Numbered from the stretch's first letter, positions 19,688 through 31,259 are shown. The stretch is DNA of 64,000 nt from SAR86 cluster bacterium (GCA_016777005.1 JADHSF010000001.1:41029-105028), one strand, 5' to 3'. Program-made: numbers and translations. Notes: generated by a model from the letters alone, not told the origin.

Positions 19688-20534
19688 GCTTGTAGATTAA
19701 AAAAAAGTCCTGATTAATGGGAGTCTGAGAAAAGTCTATTTCTATCCTCAAAAATTCACTATCAGCAGGATCGTCTATAGAAATAATTTCTCCAACTAAT
19801 ATATTTTGAGGAAATATACCTCCCAAACCTGATGTAAATATTTTTTCTCCAATGTAAAATTTAGAAGTTTTCTTAACATAACTCAGTTGTCCTGTCCTTT
19901 CTAAGCCAAACCCTTTTAGTGTAGAGTGAATTGAACTGGTCCCTGAAACAACTGGAATTGATGACCTAATATCTTGAATCAAAAAAACTTCTGCCGTAGA
20001 AATGCCTACGTTACTAATCCTACCTACTAATCCCTTCTCGGAAATAACAGAATTATTAATTTTAATATCATGATCCCTTTCTATATCTAAAACTAATAAA
20101 GGCTGGAAAATATTTGAAGATAGAAGATTCTTTTTAGAAATTTTGAAACTTTCTTTATTAAGATTAGATGAAGACCAAAGAGTATTTATTCTTTCTAAAT
20201 CAATAGCGAGTTTTTTTGCCAGCTGGTTAGTGGCTTTTAATTTTAAATTTTCTTCTTCAAGAGTTTTAACTCTTTTATCCAAAGTTACTCTGGCTGAGAT
20301 GAAAGAACTTGTTATATCTGCAACATATCCTGGAAAATCAATTACCAAGCTTATGGGTTTAAGGATTTCATGGCTAACCAATCTCAAAGTAGAAGAAGTT
20401 TCAAACTTCACATCACTTATCATGAGACAAATGCAAAAGATTACAGCAAAAACAACTCTCGAGCGTTTCATAGCGGGGATAGCAAATATCGCCTCGCTAC
20501 TTATATAAGAAACCTTGTGTTCTCGCTTGAGCAT
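19680..20534 (-). CDS. mreC: rod shape-determining protein MreC
   Basis: The protein has one N-terminal membrane helix (about 26-44), a coiled-coil segment (about 85-115, rich in Lys/Glu/Leu: LDKRVKTLEEENLKLKATNQ) and a periplasmic beta domain with the conserved GLVGRISNVG and LGGIFPQNILVGEI. It scaffolds PBP2-RodA on the periplasmic side of the MreB filament. At 284 aa it is somewhat shorter than E. coli MreC (367), lacking the C-terminal Pro-rich tail. Confidence 0.95.
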   Translation of the reverse strand: MLKREHKVSYISSEAIFAIPAMKRSRVVFAVIFCICLMISDVKFETSSTLRLVSHEILKPISLVIDFPGYVADITSSFISARVTLDKRVKTLEEENLKLKATNQLAKKLAIDLERINTLWSSSNLNKESFKISKKNLLSSNIFQPLLVLDIERDHDIKINNSVISEKGLVGRISNVGISTAEVFLIQDIRSSIPVVSGTSSIHSTLKGFGLERTGQLSYVKKTSKFYIGEKIFTSGLGGIFPQNILVGEIISIDDPADSEFLRIEIDFSQTPINQDFFLIYKHE

Positions 20535-20579
20535 AGATAAATGATACTCAGAGAGGATTAATAAAGATATCTTAAAGTA

Positions 20580-21617
<1,038 letters not shown>

Positions 21618-21738
21618 TTAGTTTCCCGTTAAGAATTGCTTTGATTCTATTTAAATGTAACTCTAGCAATAGCATTGTTTTTGAGCAAGCTACAATATGC
21701 TACATTACCCATCTTTTTAAAATAATACATTCAAAAAT

Positions 21739-22035
21739 ATGGCTCTAAGCGACAAAGAATTAAAAGAAATTTCTTACCTTGCAAGGATAAATGTAAAGGA
21801 AGAATCATTTTCTTCATTGAAAAAGGAACTTGAACAGATCTTAACTCTTTTTGAAGAACTCAACGAAGCTGACACGTCATCTGTAGATGCCATGTCGCAT
21901 CCTCTAGATCTATCTCAACCAACAAGAAAAGATGAAGTTACTGAAGAAAATAAAAGAGATGAGCTGCTTAAAAATGCACCTTCTGTTAAATCAGGACTCT
22001 TTATTGTTCCTAAAGTGATAGACGGAGAAGCATAA
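21739..22035 (+). CDS. gatC: aspartyl/glutamyl-tRNA amidotransferase subunit C
   Basis: This 98-residue protein matches GatC: an N-terminal helical [16 protein letters not shown] segment and a C-terminal VPKVIDGE stretch, as in LRVPKVI-type ends. GatC stabilises the GatA-GatB complex that converts Glu-tRNA(Gln) or Asp-tRNA(Asn) to the amide form. It is first in gatCAB, divergent from mreB, an order common in Pseudomonas-type genomes. gatA starts 1 bp after its stop. Confidence 0.95.
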   Translation: MALSDKELKEISYLARINVKEESFSSLKKELEQILTLFEELNEADTSSVDAMSHPLDLSQPTRKDEVTEENKRDELLKNAPSVKSGLFIVPKVIDGEA

Positions 22036-22036
22036 A

Positions 22037-23491
22037 ATGGATCTGCACAAACTTTCTCTTAAAGAACAACTAGAAGGCTTAAAAAAAAGTGAATTTACAT
22101 CTGTAGAGCTGACTTCGCATTACCTTAAAAGAATTTCTAAACATGACGAAAAGTTCAATTCATTTATAACAGTAACTGAAGAGAATGCTCTGATGCAGGC
22201 AAAAGCAGCTGATGAGCGCTATAAAAAAGATAAATCTCTTCCTCTTGACGGAGTACCTATCGCTCATAAAGATATTTTTTGCACCAAAGGAGTAAGAACA
22301 ACTTGTGGGTCAAAAATGCTGTCAAATTTCGAAGCTCCCTACTCTTCAACGGTCTATACAAAGCTTGATGAACATGGCATGGTGATGTTGGGGAAAACAA
22401 ATATGGATGAATTTGCGATGGGTTCATCAAACGAGACAAGTTACTTTGGTCCAGTTAGCAACCCGTGGGATACTGAATATGTTCCTGGAGGATCTTCTGG
22501 AGGCTCTGCATCTTGTGTTTCTGCTGAGTTAGCACCGATAGCAACAGCAACTGATACCGGTGGTTCTATTAGACAGCCAGCATCTTTATGCGGTCTAACT
22601 GGAATAAAACCTACCTATGGAAGGGTTTCAAGATATGGAATGATTGCTTTTGCTTCAAGTCTAGATCAAGGCGGTGTTGTAGCGAGGTCGGCTGAAGATG
22701 CTGCATTAATTCTTGAAGGAATGTCTGGGCATGACCCAAAAGATTCAACTAGCTTAAAACTGCCATCGCCAGATCTTACAAAGAATCTTAAGGATTCTAT
22801 ACAAGGCATGAAAATTGGCCTTCCTAAAGAATTCTTTGAACAAGATATGCCATCTTATGTAGAACAATCAATCCAAGAAGCAATTGAAACTTATAAAAGT
22901 CTTGGAGCTGAAATCGTAGAAGTGTCATTAAAAAATATTAACTTATCGCTACCAATTTATTACATTATTGCTCCGGCTGAGTGTTCAGCTAATCTATCAA
23001 GATATGATGGTGTTAGATACGGTTACAGATGTGAGGATCCCAAAGATATAGAAGATCTATACATGAGAACAAGAGAAGAAGGCTTTGGAGCTGAGGTAAA
23101 AAGGAGAATACTAATAGGGACTTATGCCCTTTCAGCTGGTTTCTATGATGCCTATTATCTTAAAGCTCAGAAATGTAGACAGCTTGTGGCTAATGATTTT
23201 ACTAATGCTTTTGAGTCTGTAGACGTTATTTTATCTCCAACCACCCCAGGAACAGCATTCAAGGCTGGGGAAAAAAGCGATGATCCGACAGAGATGTATT
23301 TACAAGATATATTCACTATTCCTGCTAATTTGGCGGGTTTACCAGGAATATCTATTCCATGCGGAGAGCATGGGGGACTTCCCTTAGGAATGCAATTAGT
23401 TGGGAATTCACTTCAAGAAGACAAACTTCTGCAGTTTGCACATTCTTATCAATCTAATACAGATTGGCACAAAAAAATGCCAAATATTTAA
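22037..23491 (+). CDS. gatA: aspartyl/glutamyl-tRNA amidotransferase subunit A
   Basis: GatA is the glutaminase subunit of the amidase-signature family. The Ser-cisSer-Lys triad is intact: Lys78 (VPIAHKD), Ser153 (PGGSSGGSA) and Ser177 ([10 protein letters not shown]). The length (484 aa) is standard. It releases ammonia from glutamine and channels it to GatB. It is tightly packed between gatC and gatB, with one base on each side. Confidence 0.98.
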   Translation: MDLHKLSLKEQLEGLKKSEFTSVELTSHYLKRISKHDEKFNSFITVTEENALMQAKAADERYKKDKSLPLDGVPIAHKDIFCTKGVRTTCGSKMLSNFEAPYSSTVYTKLDEHGMVMLGKTNMDEFAMGSSNETSYFGPVSNPWDTEYVPGGSSGGSASCVSAELAPIATATDTGGSIRQPASLCGLTGIKPTYGRVSRYGMIAFASSLDQGGVVARSAEDAALILEGMSGHDPKDSTSLKLPSPDLTKNLKDSIQGMKIGLPKEFFEQDMPSYVEQSIQEAIETYKSLGAEIVEVSLKNINLSLPIYYIIAPAECSANLSRYDGVRYGYRCEDPKDIEDLYMRTREEGFGAEVKRRILIGTYALSAGFYDAYYLKAQKCRQLVANDFTNAFESVDVILSPTTPGTAFKAGEKSDDPTEMYLQDIFTIPANLAGLPGISIPCGEHGGLPLGMQLVGNSLQEDKLLQFAHSYQSNTDWHKKMPNI

Positions 23492-23492
23492 T

Positions 23493-24938
23493 ATGAACGA
23501 AAATTTGAACAACTGGGAAGCAGTTATTGGACTAGAAATACATGTTCAATTATCGACTAAGTCAAAACTATTTTCTGGAGCTAGCACTAATTTCGGTGCC
23601 CTTCCAAATACTCAAGCATGCAATATAGATCTAGCAATGCCAGGCGTTTTACCAGTTCTTAATGAAGAAGTATTGAAGATGGCTATCAAACTAGGGACAG
23701 CTCTTAATGCTGATATAAATAGTCCAACTAGTTTTGCCAGAAAAAACTACTTTTATCCTGACTCACCTAAAGGTTATCAGATTAGTCAAATGGATAAACC
23801 AATAGTAGAAGGTGGATATTTGGATATAGAAACCGAAAGTGGTACTAAGAGAATTGGAGTCACGAGGGCTCATTTAGAAGAAGATGCAGGTAAATCTCTA
23901 CATGATGATTTTGAGGGACAATCGGGAATAGATCTAAATAGAGCGGGAACTCCTCTATTAGAAATCGTATCTGAGCCAGAAATAAGTACTCCAGCAGAAG
24001 CCGTGGCCTATTTAAAATCCATCCATTCCATTATTAGATATCTAGCTATTTCCGATGGGAATATGGCAGAGGGTTCCATGAGATGCGATGCCAATGTATC
24101 CGTCAGAAAAAAAGGAGATTTAGAACTAGGCACAAGAACCGAGACTAAAAATGTTAACTCTTTTAGATTTGTTGAAAAGGCTATTCAGTATGAAATAGAG
24201 AGGCAAGTACATGAAATAGAATCAGGAAATACGATCACACAAGAGACTAGGCTTTACGATTCTCAAAATAATACAACTAGACCAATGAGATCTAAGGAAT
24301 ATGCTAATGATTATAGATATTTTCCTGAACCAGATTTACTTCCTATAACTCTAGAAAAGGACTTTATTGAAAGCGTAATAAACGATATGCCAGAAATGCC
24401 AAATGAAAAAAAAGAAAGATTTGTTTCTAAATTTTCATTAAGCAATTATGACGCTGATCTTTTGGCAGCAGATAAGGATATTGCCAATTATTTTGAAGAA
24501 GTAGTTAAGATTTCAGACTCTCCAAAATTAAGTACAAATTGGATAATGGGAGAACTCTCTGCTCTGCTAAATAATGAAAATTTAAATATAAAAGATTCAA
24601 AAGTTTCTTCAGATAAATTAGGTCAATTAATTCTTAGAATAGAAGATGCAACTATCTCAGGAAAGATTGCGAAAGATATTTTTGAAAAGATGTGGATATC
24701 AGGCAAAGAAGTTGACGAGATTATCCAAGATGAGGGCCTAGAACAGGTAACTGATGATAAGCAAATTGAAGCAATGATTGATGAAGTAATTAAAAGCAAT
24801 CCTGAACAACTTGAGCAATATCGATCAGGAAAAGATAGGCTTTTTGGATTCTTTGTAGGACAAGTAATGCAAGCTTCCAAAGGAAAAGCTAACCCTAAAC
24901 AAGTTAACGATATTCTTAAATCTAAATTAGAAAAATAA
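23493..24938 (+). CDS. gatB: aspartyl/glutamyl-tRNA amidotransferase subunit B
   Basis: GatB activates the carboxyl of the mischarged tRNA and transfers ammonia. The signature [17 protein letters not shown], the [14 protein letters not shown] segment and the C-terminal GatB/YqeY domain (last 130 residues, ending [15 protein letters not shown]) are present. The track's start at 23400 lies inside gatA; I chose the ATG at 23493, giving [17 protein letters not shown], 481 aa, the normal length and 1 bp after gatA. Its end overlaps the convergent TetR gene by 12 bp. Confidence 0.97.
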   Translation: MNENLNNWEAVIGLEIHVQLSTKSKLFSGASTNFGALPNTQACNIDLAMPGVLPVLNEEVLKMAIKLGTALNADINSPTSFARKNYFYPDSPKGYQISQMDKPIVEGGYLDIETESGTKRIGVTRAHLEEDAGKSLHDDFEGQSGIDLNRAGTPLLEIVSEPEISTPAEAVAYLKSIHSIIRYLAISDGNMAEGSMRCDANVSVRKKGDLELGTRTETKNVNSFRFVEKAIQYEIERQVHEIESGNTITQETRLYDSQNNTTRPMRSKEYANDYRYFPEPDLLPITLEKDFIESVINDMPEMPNEKKERFVSKFSLSNYDADLLAADKDIANYFEEVVKISDSPKLSTNWIMGELSALLNNENLNIKDSKVSSDKLGQLILRIEDATISGKIAKDIFEKMWISGKEVDEIIQDEGLEQVTDDKQIEAMIDEVIKSNPEQLEQYRSGKDRLFGFFVGQVMQASKGKANPKQVNDILKSKLEK

Positions 24939-25511
24939 CCTATCTTGTAAGTGCAGATTTATCATATTATTGAAGTCCTTAAGGACCTCTTTTCTTTCTC
25001 TTTTATTTGCTTTTACGCAGTAATCTAGAAAACCATATAGAGAAAGTAAAACTAAATTCGCTTGCCTGTCTAAGACTGAATCTATCTTACCAGGCCACCC
25101 TTTCTTTATTATTATTCTGATTTTTTGTCGATAATATTTCTTTGTACGATCTCTTTCTGCAAGGCACTTAGGTAAGTAAAAAATAGCTGAGTAAACTAAA
25201 TCACTGTAATCAGGCAATAGATCGACCATTTTTAATACGGAACTTTCCATAAGATCTTTAGCATCATTGGGTGTTTTGCAATTTTTTATACCCTTCTCAA
25301 GATGTGCTTCTATTTTTCTGGTTACTCTTTTTTGCTCGTTTAAAAATATATCTTCCACATCAAGAAAAAAATCTGTTAATTCATTGAGGGGCATTTCCAT
25401 TTCGTGAGCCAATTGAATAAAAGATATGGTGTGAACTGTTTTATCCATCTTCCTGATAGAGTCCATGGACTTTTGGATAATCTTTACTTTCTTTTGAACG
25501 TCAACATTCAT
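24927..25511 (-). CDS. TetR-like regulator, tandem copy 2
   Basis: A 194-residue, mostly helical protein with a divergent TetR-type N terminus (helix-turn-helix about 28-50: [19 protein letters not shown]) and a C-terminal ligand/dimer domain. It is a full-length sister of the adjacent 25513-26097 gene: same length, same spacing, shared KTP, KKGWPGK and NLHLQDR-FF motifs. The helix-turn-helix is further from the TetR consensus than in its sister. It is the last gene of the minus-strand acyl-CoA ligase/MaoC run and may control that run; the target is inferred only. Confidence 0.7.
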   Translation of the reverse strand: MNVDVQKKVKIIQKSMDSIRKMDKTVHTISFIQLAHEMEMPLNELTDFFLDVEDIFLNEQKRVTRKIEAHLEKGIKNCKTPNDAKDLMESSVLKMVDLLPDYSDLVYSAIFYLPKCLAERDRTKKYYRQKIRIIIKKGWPGKIDSVLDRQANLVLLSLYGFLDYCVKANKRERKEVLKDFNNMINLHLQDRLFF

Positions 25512-25512
25512 C

Positions 25513-26097
25513 TTAAAAAAACTTTCTATCCTGAAGGTGTAAATTAAGCATGTTTCTAAAGTCGCTAAGAATCTTTAATCTTTCATTTTTAGGAATATGC
25601 ACTACATGATCGATAAAGCCATAAAATAAAACTGTAACTAGTTCAGATTGCCTTTGAATTACTTTCTCATCCTTGCCAGGCCATCCTCTTTTGATAAGTT
25701 TGGTAAACTTTTCTTTAACTTTAATCCTATTTTTATCTCTGAATTTAACACATGCCGGTAAGTAGCAAGATAACTCGAAACGTAAATCAGAGTCTTTACT
25801 TAGCGTTTCTACAAATCTTTCAAAAAATATTTCAAAGGCTCTCATATAGTCTCCAGGAGTTTTGGCTTTCTTAATTTGTTTATCCCAATACCTATGGAGC
25901 GATTCCCAGTCTTTCTTCTGAGCTTTAAGAAATATGTCTTCAGTGGTTGTATAGAATGAACTGAGTTCATCAATACCTACATCTAGCTCTTTAGCAATGG
26001 CTGCAAAGCTTAACAATTCAATTCTTTTCTTCTTCCTAAGAGAATTAATTGCACTATTTACTACTTTTTCCGTAAGAATACTGGAAGTATTTTTCAT
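25513..26097 (-). CDS. TetR-like regulator, tandem copy 1
   Basis: A 194-residue protein with a recognisable TetR N terminus (SFAAIAKELDVGIDELSSFYTTTEDIFLKAQK, about 29-60) and a helical C-terminal domain. It is separated by 1 bp from its sister regulator and by 6 bp from the MaoC gene upstream. TetR proteins near fatty-acid genes often repress them and release on binding acyl-CoA; that role is plausible here but not shown by the sequence. Confidence 0.75.
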   Translation of the reverse strand: MKNTSSILTEKVVNSAINSLRKKKRIELLSFAAIAKELDVGIDELSSFYTTTEDIFLKAQKKDWESLHRYWDKQIKKAKTPGDYMRAFEIFFERFVETLSKDSDLRFELSCYLPACVKFRDKNRIKVKEKFTKLIKRGWPGKDEKVIQRQSELVTVLFYGFIDHVVHIPKNERLKILSDFRNMLNLHLQDRKFF

Positions 26098-26103
26098 AAA
26101 AGT

Positions 26104-26559
26104 CTAAGTCATAAACATAGATAGCGTTTCAGCTATATAGGCTGGTTTCTCAACGCCTTCTATTTCCATTGTGACCTCGGTCTTCATTAGATATCGGCCA
26201 TCGCCTTTATCATCTACAGAAACGCACTTACTGTGAGTCCTGACCTTTGCCCCTACATTGACTGGATTTATGAATCTTACTTTATCGAGTCCATAATTAA
26301 AGACCATTTTTAAATTCTCAGGAGCTAAGACTGCCTGTGATGTAAGATGCGGAAGTAAAGATAAAGATAAAAATCCATGAGCTATCGTTGAGCCAAACAA
26401 GGGTGTGGCTTTTTCTGAATCTACATGGATAAACTGATGATCTAACGTGGCATCAGCAAATGTATTTATTCTATCCTGATCTACCTCGAACCAATCTGAA
26501 GATCCTATTTCTTGTCCTACGTAATCTACTAATTTTTCTGCTGGTACTAATCCAATCAT
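26104..26559 (-). CDS. MaoC-like (R)-specific enoyl-CoA hydratase
   Basis: A single hot-dog-fold MaoC domain of 151 aa. The hydratase motif is visible as FADATLDHQFIHVD, with the Asp and His in the positions used by (R)-specific enoyl-CoA hydratases, and then STIAHGFLSLSLLPHL, the usual second half. It would hydrate trans-2-enoyl-CoA. It lies 10 bp after the acyl-CoA ligase with a strong AGGAG ribosome binding site, so the two probably work on the same acyl chains. Confidence 0.88.
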   Translation of the reverse strand: MIGLVPAEKLVDYVGQEIGSSDWFEVDQDRINTFADATLDHQFIHVDSEKATPLFGSTIAHGFLSLSLLPHLTSQAVLAPENLKMVFNYGLDKVRFINPVNVGAKVRTHSKCVSVDDKGDGRYLMKTEVTMEIEGVEKPAYIAETLSMFMT

Positions 26560-26569
26560 TTCTTTTCTC

Positions 26570-28192
26570 CTATTTATTAATTAAATAATTCTTATATTCA
26601 TCTCTTAAATTTGTTTTTAAAAGTTTACCAGTAGCTGTGTGCGGCAGGTCCTCAACAAATATAACATCATCAGGTAACCACCATTTGGCAACTTTACCAT
26701 CAAGGAAATTTAAGAGGTCTTCTGCTGAAGGATTTCCATCAGAAGTTTTCACTACAAGCAGTAATGGCCTTTCATCCCATTTCTCGTGAAGCACGCCTAT
26801 GACACATGCTTCTGCAACTTCCGGATGACCAACTGCGGCATTCTCAAGATCAATAGAACTAATCCATTCGCCACCAGACTTAATGACATCTTTACTTCTA
26901 TCTACAATCTCCATATAGCCTTCTGGATGGATTTTTGCAACATCTCCTGTATCAAACCAGCCATTCTCATCTTTTGCGCTCTCTTCGGCCTTAAAATACC
27001 TTTCTACAATTGTTGGACCTTTTACAAGAAGTCTTCCAAAAGCGATTCCATCCTTTGGTAATTCATTGCCATCATCATCTGCTATTGTCATATCTACACC
27101 AAAAAAGGCTTTTCCTTGTTTTTGTTGCAGGTCATACCTGTCTTCTAAATCCATATTATCCATTTCTGCAGTCTTCACAGTTGCTGTACCTAAAGGGCTC
27201 ATTTCAGTCATACCCCATCCATGCATGAGAAACACATTGTGCTTCTCTTCAAACTCTTGAATCATGGCTCTTGGAGCTGCGGCTCCTCCAACCAAGGCTG
27301 TATCGACTGAGTCTATAGTTTTATTAGAGCCGCTTAAGTACTGCAGTAGACCAAGCCAAACTGTAGGTACTCCCATCAATAGATCTGGTTTCTCAGATTC
27401 AATAAGTTCATGGATCGATTCTCCATCTAGCTTTGGACCAGGGAATACTAGCTTTGCACCAAACATGGCAGCCGCATATGGGATTCCCCATGCATTTACG
27501 TGAAACATTGGAACTACTGGGAGAATAACTGTAGAGCTTGATACTTTAGCAACATTTCCCGAGCTAACTATCCAAGCATGCAGTACTGTTGATCGGTGAG
27601 AGTACAAAACTCCCTTAGGATTACCAGTTGTACCTGAGGTATAACATAAACTGGAAGCAGTATTTTCATCGAATTCTGGCCAATCAAAATCTTCTGATTC
27701 TTCAGATATTAAATCTTCATAGCAAATAACATTCTTAAGTTTAGTTTCAGGCATATTATCTTTATCAGTAAGAATGATAAAACCTTTAACATCGCTTAAA
27801 TCATCTTCTAATGACTCTACAAGCTCTACAAAAGAAAGATCAATAAAAAGATACTGATTTTCTGCATGATTGATGATGTAGGTTAGTTGTTCAGGAAAAA
27901 GTCTTGGGTTGACTGTATTTACAACACAACCAATTCCAGAAACTCCAAAATAAAGCTCAAAATGCCTATAACCATTCCAGGCCAAAGTCCCTACTGTATC
28001 TCCTTTAGTTAAACCGAGTTTAACCAGTGCATTTGCTAACTTCCTTGATCTTTTAGCCGCATCCGAAAAAGTATATCTATGAATAGGACCTTCAACTGTT
28101 CTAGATACTACCTCAGCATCGCTATGATACTTTTCAGCATGCTCTATCAGGCCTGATATCAATAGCTGGCCACTCATCATGTTTCCTAGCAT
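26570..28192 (-). CDS. AlkK-like medium/long-chain fatty acyl-CoA synthetase
   Basis: An adenylate-forming ligase of 540 aa. The P-loop is [19 protein letters not shown], the A5-type motif [10 protein letters not shown], the A7/A8 hinge [34 protein letters not shown] and the C-terminal lysine region [12 protein letters not shown]. The N terminus [19 protein letters not shown] closely matches AlkK-type ligases as I remember them. It activates fatty acids to CoA esters with ATP. A clear GGAGA ribosome binding site precedes the ATG; the GH84 gene ends 9 bp upstream. Confidence 0.9.
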   Translation of the reverse strand: MLGNMMSGQLLISGLIEHAEKYHSDAEVVSRTVEGPIHRYTFSDAAKRSRKLANALVKLGLTKGDTVGTLAWNGYRHFELYFGVSGIGCVVNTVNPRLFPEQLTYIINHAENQYLFIDLSFVELVESLEDDLSDVKGFIILTDKDNMPETKLKNVICYEDLISEESEDFDWPEFDENTASSLCYTSGTTGNPKGVLYSHRSTVLHAWIVSSGNVAKVSSSTVILPVVPMFHVNAWGIPYAAAMFGAKLVFPGPKLDGESIHELIESEKPDLLMGVPTVWLGLLQYLSGSNKTIDSVDTALVGGAAAPRAMIQEFEEKHNVFLMHGWGMTEMSPLGTATVKTAEMDNMDLEDRYDLQQKQGKAFFGVDMTIADDDGNELPKDGIAFGRLLVKGPTIVERYFKAEESAKDENGWFDTGDVAKIHPEGYMEIVDRSKDVIKSGGEWISSIDLENAAVGHPEVAEACVIGVLHEKWDERPLLLVVKTSDGNPSAEDLLNFLDGKVAKWWLPDDVIFVEDLPHTATGKLLKTNLRDEYKNYLINK

Positions 28193-28201
28193 TTTTTTCT
28201 C

Positions 28202-29314
28202 CTACTTTCTTAATATTGTTCTTGTTAAAGGGTCAGAATATCTTCGCTTCAACCACTCTTCAAGACTAAATTCACTCTGCCCATCATTTATTTTTTTTAA
28301 TAGAATTAAATCAAAATAAAAATTCCATAAAAATGGAGCCCATTCAAGTTGCAGTTCACTCTTCCATTCTATGCAAAGCTCATTTTGAGTTGATAAAAGC
28401 TTATCAAGCTTTTTAGCAGTCAGATTTTGATGTTTCTTAAAGGGATCTAAAAAATAAGGAAGAATGAATTTGAAATTCTTGGGAATATTGTAAGAATCAA
28501 TAATCTGATGATCTGTCTTGGATATAGCAAACCTTTCTAAGCAGATACTATCGGTAATTGGCATTCCCGTAGGGTTAATCCCAATTCCTTCAACTACTTT
28601 ATCGAGTAAAGCCCTTCCTTTGTATGGCCCAATAAAAAATCTTGTGGGACAGTAATCATTTGCATAAAAATTATCCCAAATGATGATAGGATTTTTAAAC
28701 AAGCTCTTTAAATCTTTGAGATTTTTTAATGAAATAGACTTACTCACAACCTCATCTCCAGTCCATAAGATGTTTATATTAGGATCTATATTTGCAGCCA
28801 ATACTTGCAAATACTCATTGTCTTTAATCTCCCCTCTGGCAAAACTTTTGCAATAGACTGTTGGACAAATCATCAAGGGATTTTTATTGATATTCTTGAT
28901 AGAAGAAACATGTTGAATAATTTTAAGATGGGTCTCTGCAAGTTCTGCATTTCTTGCTTGATCTATGTCGTCAAAGAGAATCGCAAAATCCTTAAAACCA
29001 ATTTTTTGAGCCTGTAGGATTTTTTTAGTTAAAGACTGTATATATTTATTTGAGAATTTTGTAATGTTCATTCCAGGTGATAAAGCAAAAACAGGTCTTA
29101 CCGAATTCTTTTTGGAATCTCTAATAAAGGACTTTAGAGTCTTTATTTCCGAATCAGGGTAAGGTTTCTCCCAATTAACCCTGTGAAAGGAATCTTCTTT
29201 AGGGCCATATAAATAAAAATCCATATTTAATTTACCCATATGATCTAAAACCTTGCATCTGTCTTGCTCAGAAAAAAATCGACCGTAATAACCTTCTATA
29301 TATCCTTTTAGCAT
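28202..29314 (-). CDS. GH84-type beta-N-acetylglucosaminidase (O-GlcNAcase-like), no signal peptide
   Basis: The protein begins directly with the GH84 catalytic barrel: LKGYIEGYYGRFFS, then LNMDFYLYGPKEDSFHR, and the catalytic pair Asp115-Asp116 in FAILFDDID. These match the NAGidase family (human OGA, bacterial NagJ/OGA). There is no signal peptide and no extra domain; 370 aa is a bare catalytic unit plus a short C-terminal helical part. It would remove beta-linked GlcNAc from a glycan or protein in the cytoplasm. The track start 29335 is a TTG; I chose the ATG at 29312-29314, overlapping prmC by 7 bp. Confidence 0.85.
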   Translation of the reverse strand: MLKGYIEGYYGRFFSEQDRCKVLDHMGKLNMDFYLYGPKEDSFHRVNWEKPYPDSEIKTLKSFIRDSKKNSVRPVFALSPGMNITKFSNKYIQSLTKKILQAQKIGFKDFAILFDDIDQARNAELAETHLKIIQHVSSIKNINKNPLMICPTVYCKSFARGEIKDNEYLQVLAANIDPNINILWTGDEVVSKSISLKNLKDLKSLFKNPIIIWDNFYANDYCPTRFFIGPYKGRALLDKVVEGIGINPTGMPITDSICLERFAISKTDHQIIDSYNIPKNFKFILPYFLDPFKKHQNLTAKKLDKLLSTQNELCIEWKSELQLEWAPFLWNFYFDLILLKKINDGQSEFSLEEWLKRRYSDPLTRTILRK

Positions 29315-30141
29315 TTCTTTATTTTTCCTGAACAAACCCTATCATCTCCATTTAAATCTTTAAACTTTCTTATTTCAGAAAAGTTATATTTTTTTAAGAG
29401 CGATATGACTTCTTGAGATTGCTCATGGCCATGCTCTAAATATAGCGATCCATTCTTTACAAGTCTTTCAGAGCTTTTGCTAATAACTGTTTCAATATCC
29501 TTTAATCCTTTAGATGCAGAGATAAGTGCACTTATTGGTTCAAATCTTAGTCCATCAGAATGAACTCGCGGATCATCAGGATCAATGTATGGAGGATTAC
29601 AAATAATAATATCAAATGTATCTGCTGCAAATGCCTCTAACCAATCTGAGTGAATAAATGAAACACTTAATGAATTAGATTGCATATTCTTTGAAGCAAC
29701 CTTTAAGGCCTTAAAGCTTTTATCAGAGCAAAAAACATCCCATCCGGCCCTTTCTTTTGACAAAGCGAGTCCTATGGCTCCAGACCCAGTTCCTAAATCT
29801 AATACTTTCTTTTCAGCAGTATTAAAATCTTCCAATACTTTCTCAATAATTATTTCTGTTTCGGGTCTAGGGACTAAAACATTCTCATCGACATAAAGGT
29901 CAAGGCTCCAAAAACCAATACTCTTTATAAGATAAGCTAAGGGCTCGCCCCTTTCTCTTCTTTGGACCAGCTCTTTTAGTTCTATTAATTTGTCGGAACT
30001 TAATCTCGGATCATCTCTGTATAAAATATTCTTATCTATACTTAATAGATTTAAAATTAGAAGCTCAATATCTAGCTCTGTGCTTACCTTTGAATTATTT
30101 GATATTAATTTGATTTGATTTAATGATGAACAATCATCCAT
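29308..30141 (-). CDS. prmC: release factor glutamine methyltransferase
   Basis: PrmC methylates the Gln of the GGQ motif in RF1 and RF2. The N-terminal helical domain is followed by the SAM site VLDLGTGSGAIGLAL (113-127) and the catalytic NPPY motif (182-185). The length of 277 aa is normal. Its ATG overlaps the prfA stop by one base (TGATG), the classic prfA-prmC coupling. Confidence 0.96.
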   Translation of the reverse strand: MDDCSSLNQIKLISNNSKVSTELDIELLILNLLSIDKNILYRDDPRLSSDKLIELKELVQRRERGEPLAYLIKSIGFWSLDLYVDENVLVPRPETEIIIEKVLEDFNTAEKKVLDLGTGSGAIGLALSKERAGWDVFCSDKSFKALKVASKNMQSNSLSVSFIHSDWLEAFAADTFDIIICNPPYIDPDDPRVHSDGLRFEPISALISASKGLKDIETVISKSSERLVKNGSLYLEHGHEQSQEVISLLKKYNFSEIRKFKDLNGDDRVCSGKIKKC

Positions 30142-31229
30142 CAGATTGAAGATTCCAAATTAGCTAAAGCTCTGGCTTGATTTTCTTCTAGAAGAGTAGA
30201 AATCATAACTTCCATATCCCCATCTAAAAAAGCTGGAAGGTTATGAACCGAAAATTCTATTCTATGATCTGTAATTCTATTTTGAGGAAAGTTATAGGTC
30301 CTGATCTTTTCAGATCTGTCTCCTGAACCAACCATTACTCTCCTACTTTCCGCCTGCTCAGACTCAGCTTTTTCTTTTTCGGCATTCTGCAGCTTTGATT
30401 GCAGTAAAGATAAGGCCTTCTCTTTATTTTTATGTTGTGACCGTCCGTCCTGACACTCGACCACAAGCCCAGTTGGTATATGAGTTAATCTTACCGCGGA
30501 ATCAGTCTTATTAACATGCTGTCCTCCAGCACCTGATGCTCTAAATGTATCAACTCTTAAATCATTTTTATCTATACTTACCTCTGCAAGATCGTCTTGT
30601 TCAGCCAGAACGGCGACAGAGCAAGCAGAAGTATGAACTCTTCCTTGCGACTCTGTAGTCGGAACCCTTTGAACTCGATGAACACCGGCTTCAAACTTCA
30701 ATTGCATGTAAACATCTGAGCCTTGTATTCTGGTCACAAGTTCCTTAAATCCTCCATGGTCTCCTTCTCTTACACTGACCACTTCTAATTTCCAATTATT
30801 TCTTTCAGCAAGCCTGGAATACATTCTAAAAAGATCTCCAGAGAACAAAGCAGCCTCATCGCCACCTGTACCGGCCCTAATTTCTAAAAAAACATCCTTA
30901 GAATCATCAGGATCCTTGGGGAGAAGTAATCGTTTAAGTTCTATTTCAAGATCTTCTATGATCTTTTTTAAGTCATCATATTCAACCTCAGCCATTTGCT
31001 TAATTTCTGGATCAGAATCCTTCATAAGTATTTTTGCTTCTTCGATATCCTCTTCAGCTTTTTTAAGGCCAATAAAAGCAGTCACCAAAGGAGATAAATC
31101 TGAATACTCCTTGGAAAGTTTAATATACTCGACTTGGTTAGAAGTTACGTCAGGTTGACTTAAAAGTGCCTCTATCTCTTCATATCTTGAAGAAACTTCA
31201 CCTAATTTATTTAAAATACTCTCTATCAT
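30141..31229 (-). CDS. prfA: peptide chain release factor 1
   Basis: RF1 reads UAA and UAG stop codons. The codon-recognition motif is PxT (PTTESQGRVHTS), not the RF2 SPF, and the peptidyl-hydrolysis motif GGQ is in ASGAGGQHVN. The length (362 aa) is standard. It is first in the minus-strand run to prmC and the fatty-acid genes. hemA, usually just upstream, is missing; lolB diverges about 30 bp away. Confidence 0.98.
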   Translation of the reverse strand: MIESILNKLGEVSSRYEEIEALLSQPDVTSNQVEYIKLSKEYSDLSPLVTAFIGLKKAEEDIEEAKILMKDSDPEIKQMAEVEYDDLKKIIEDLEIELKRLLLPKDPDDSKDVFLEIRAGTGGDEAALFSGDLFRMYSRLAERNNWKLEVVSVREGDHGGFKELVTRIQGSDVYMQLKFEAGVHRVQRVPTTESQGRVHTSACSVAVLAEQDDLAEVSIDKNDLRVDTFRASGAGGQHVNKTDSAVRLTHIPTGLVVECQDGRSQHKNKEKALSLLQSKLQNAEKEKAESEQAESRRVMVGSGDRSEKIRTYNFPQNRITDHRIEFSVHNLPAFLDGDMEVMISTLLEENQARALANLESSI

Positions 31230-31259
31230 TTATTTAAATGTTTGCCGATAATGATGTTA

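Noticed and set aside
20143-20508. 121-aa plus-strand ORF
   Set aside because: Antisense to mreC; composition and hydrophobic pattern follow from the coding strand.
21618-21738. Promoters in the mreB-gatC divergent gap
   Set aside because: Several TTG and TA-rich hexamers occur but none has a good partner at 16-18 bp; only chance-level matches.
24927-31229. Acyl-CoA ligase/MaoC/TetR/GH84 block as a mobile island
   Set aside because: No repeats, integrase or tRNA junction was found; base composition looks like the neighbours, and the genes are packed within the prfA-prmC run.
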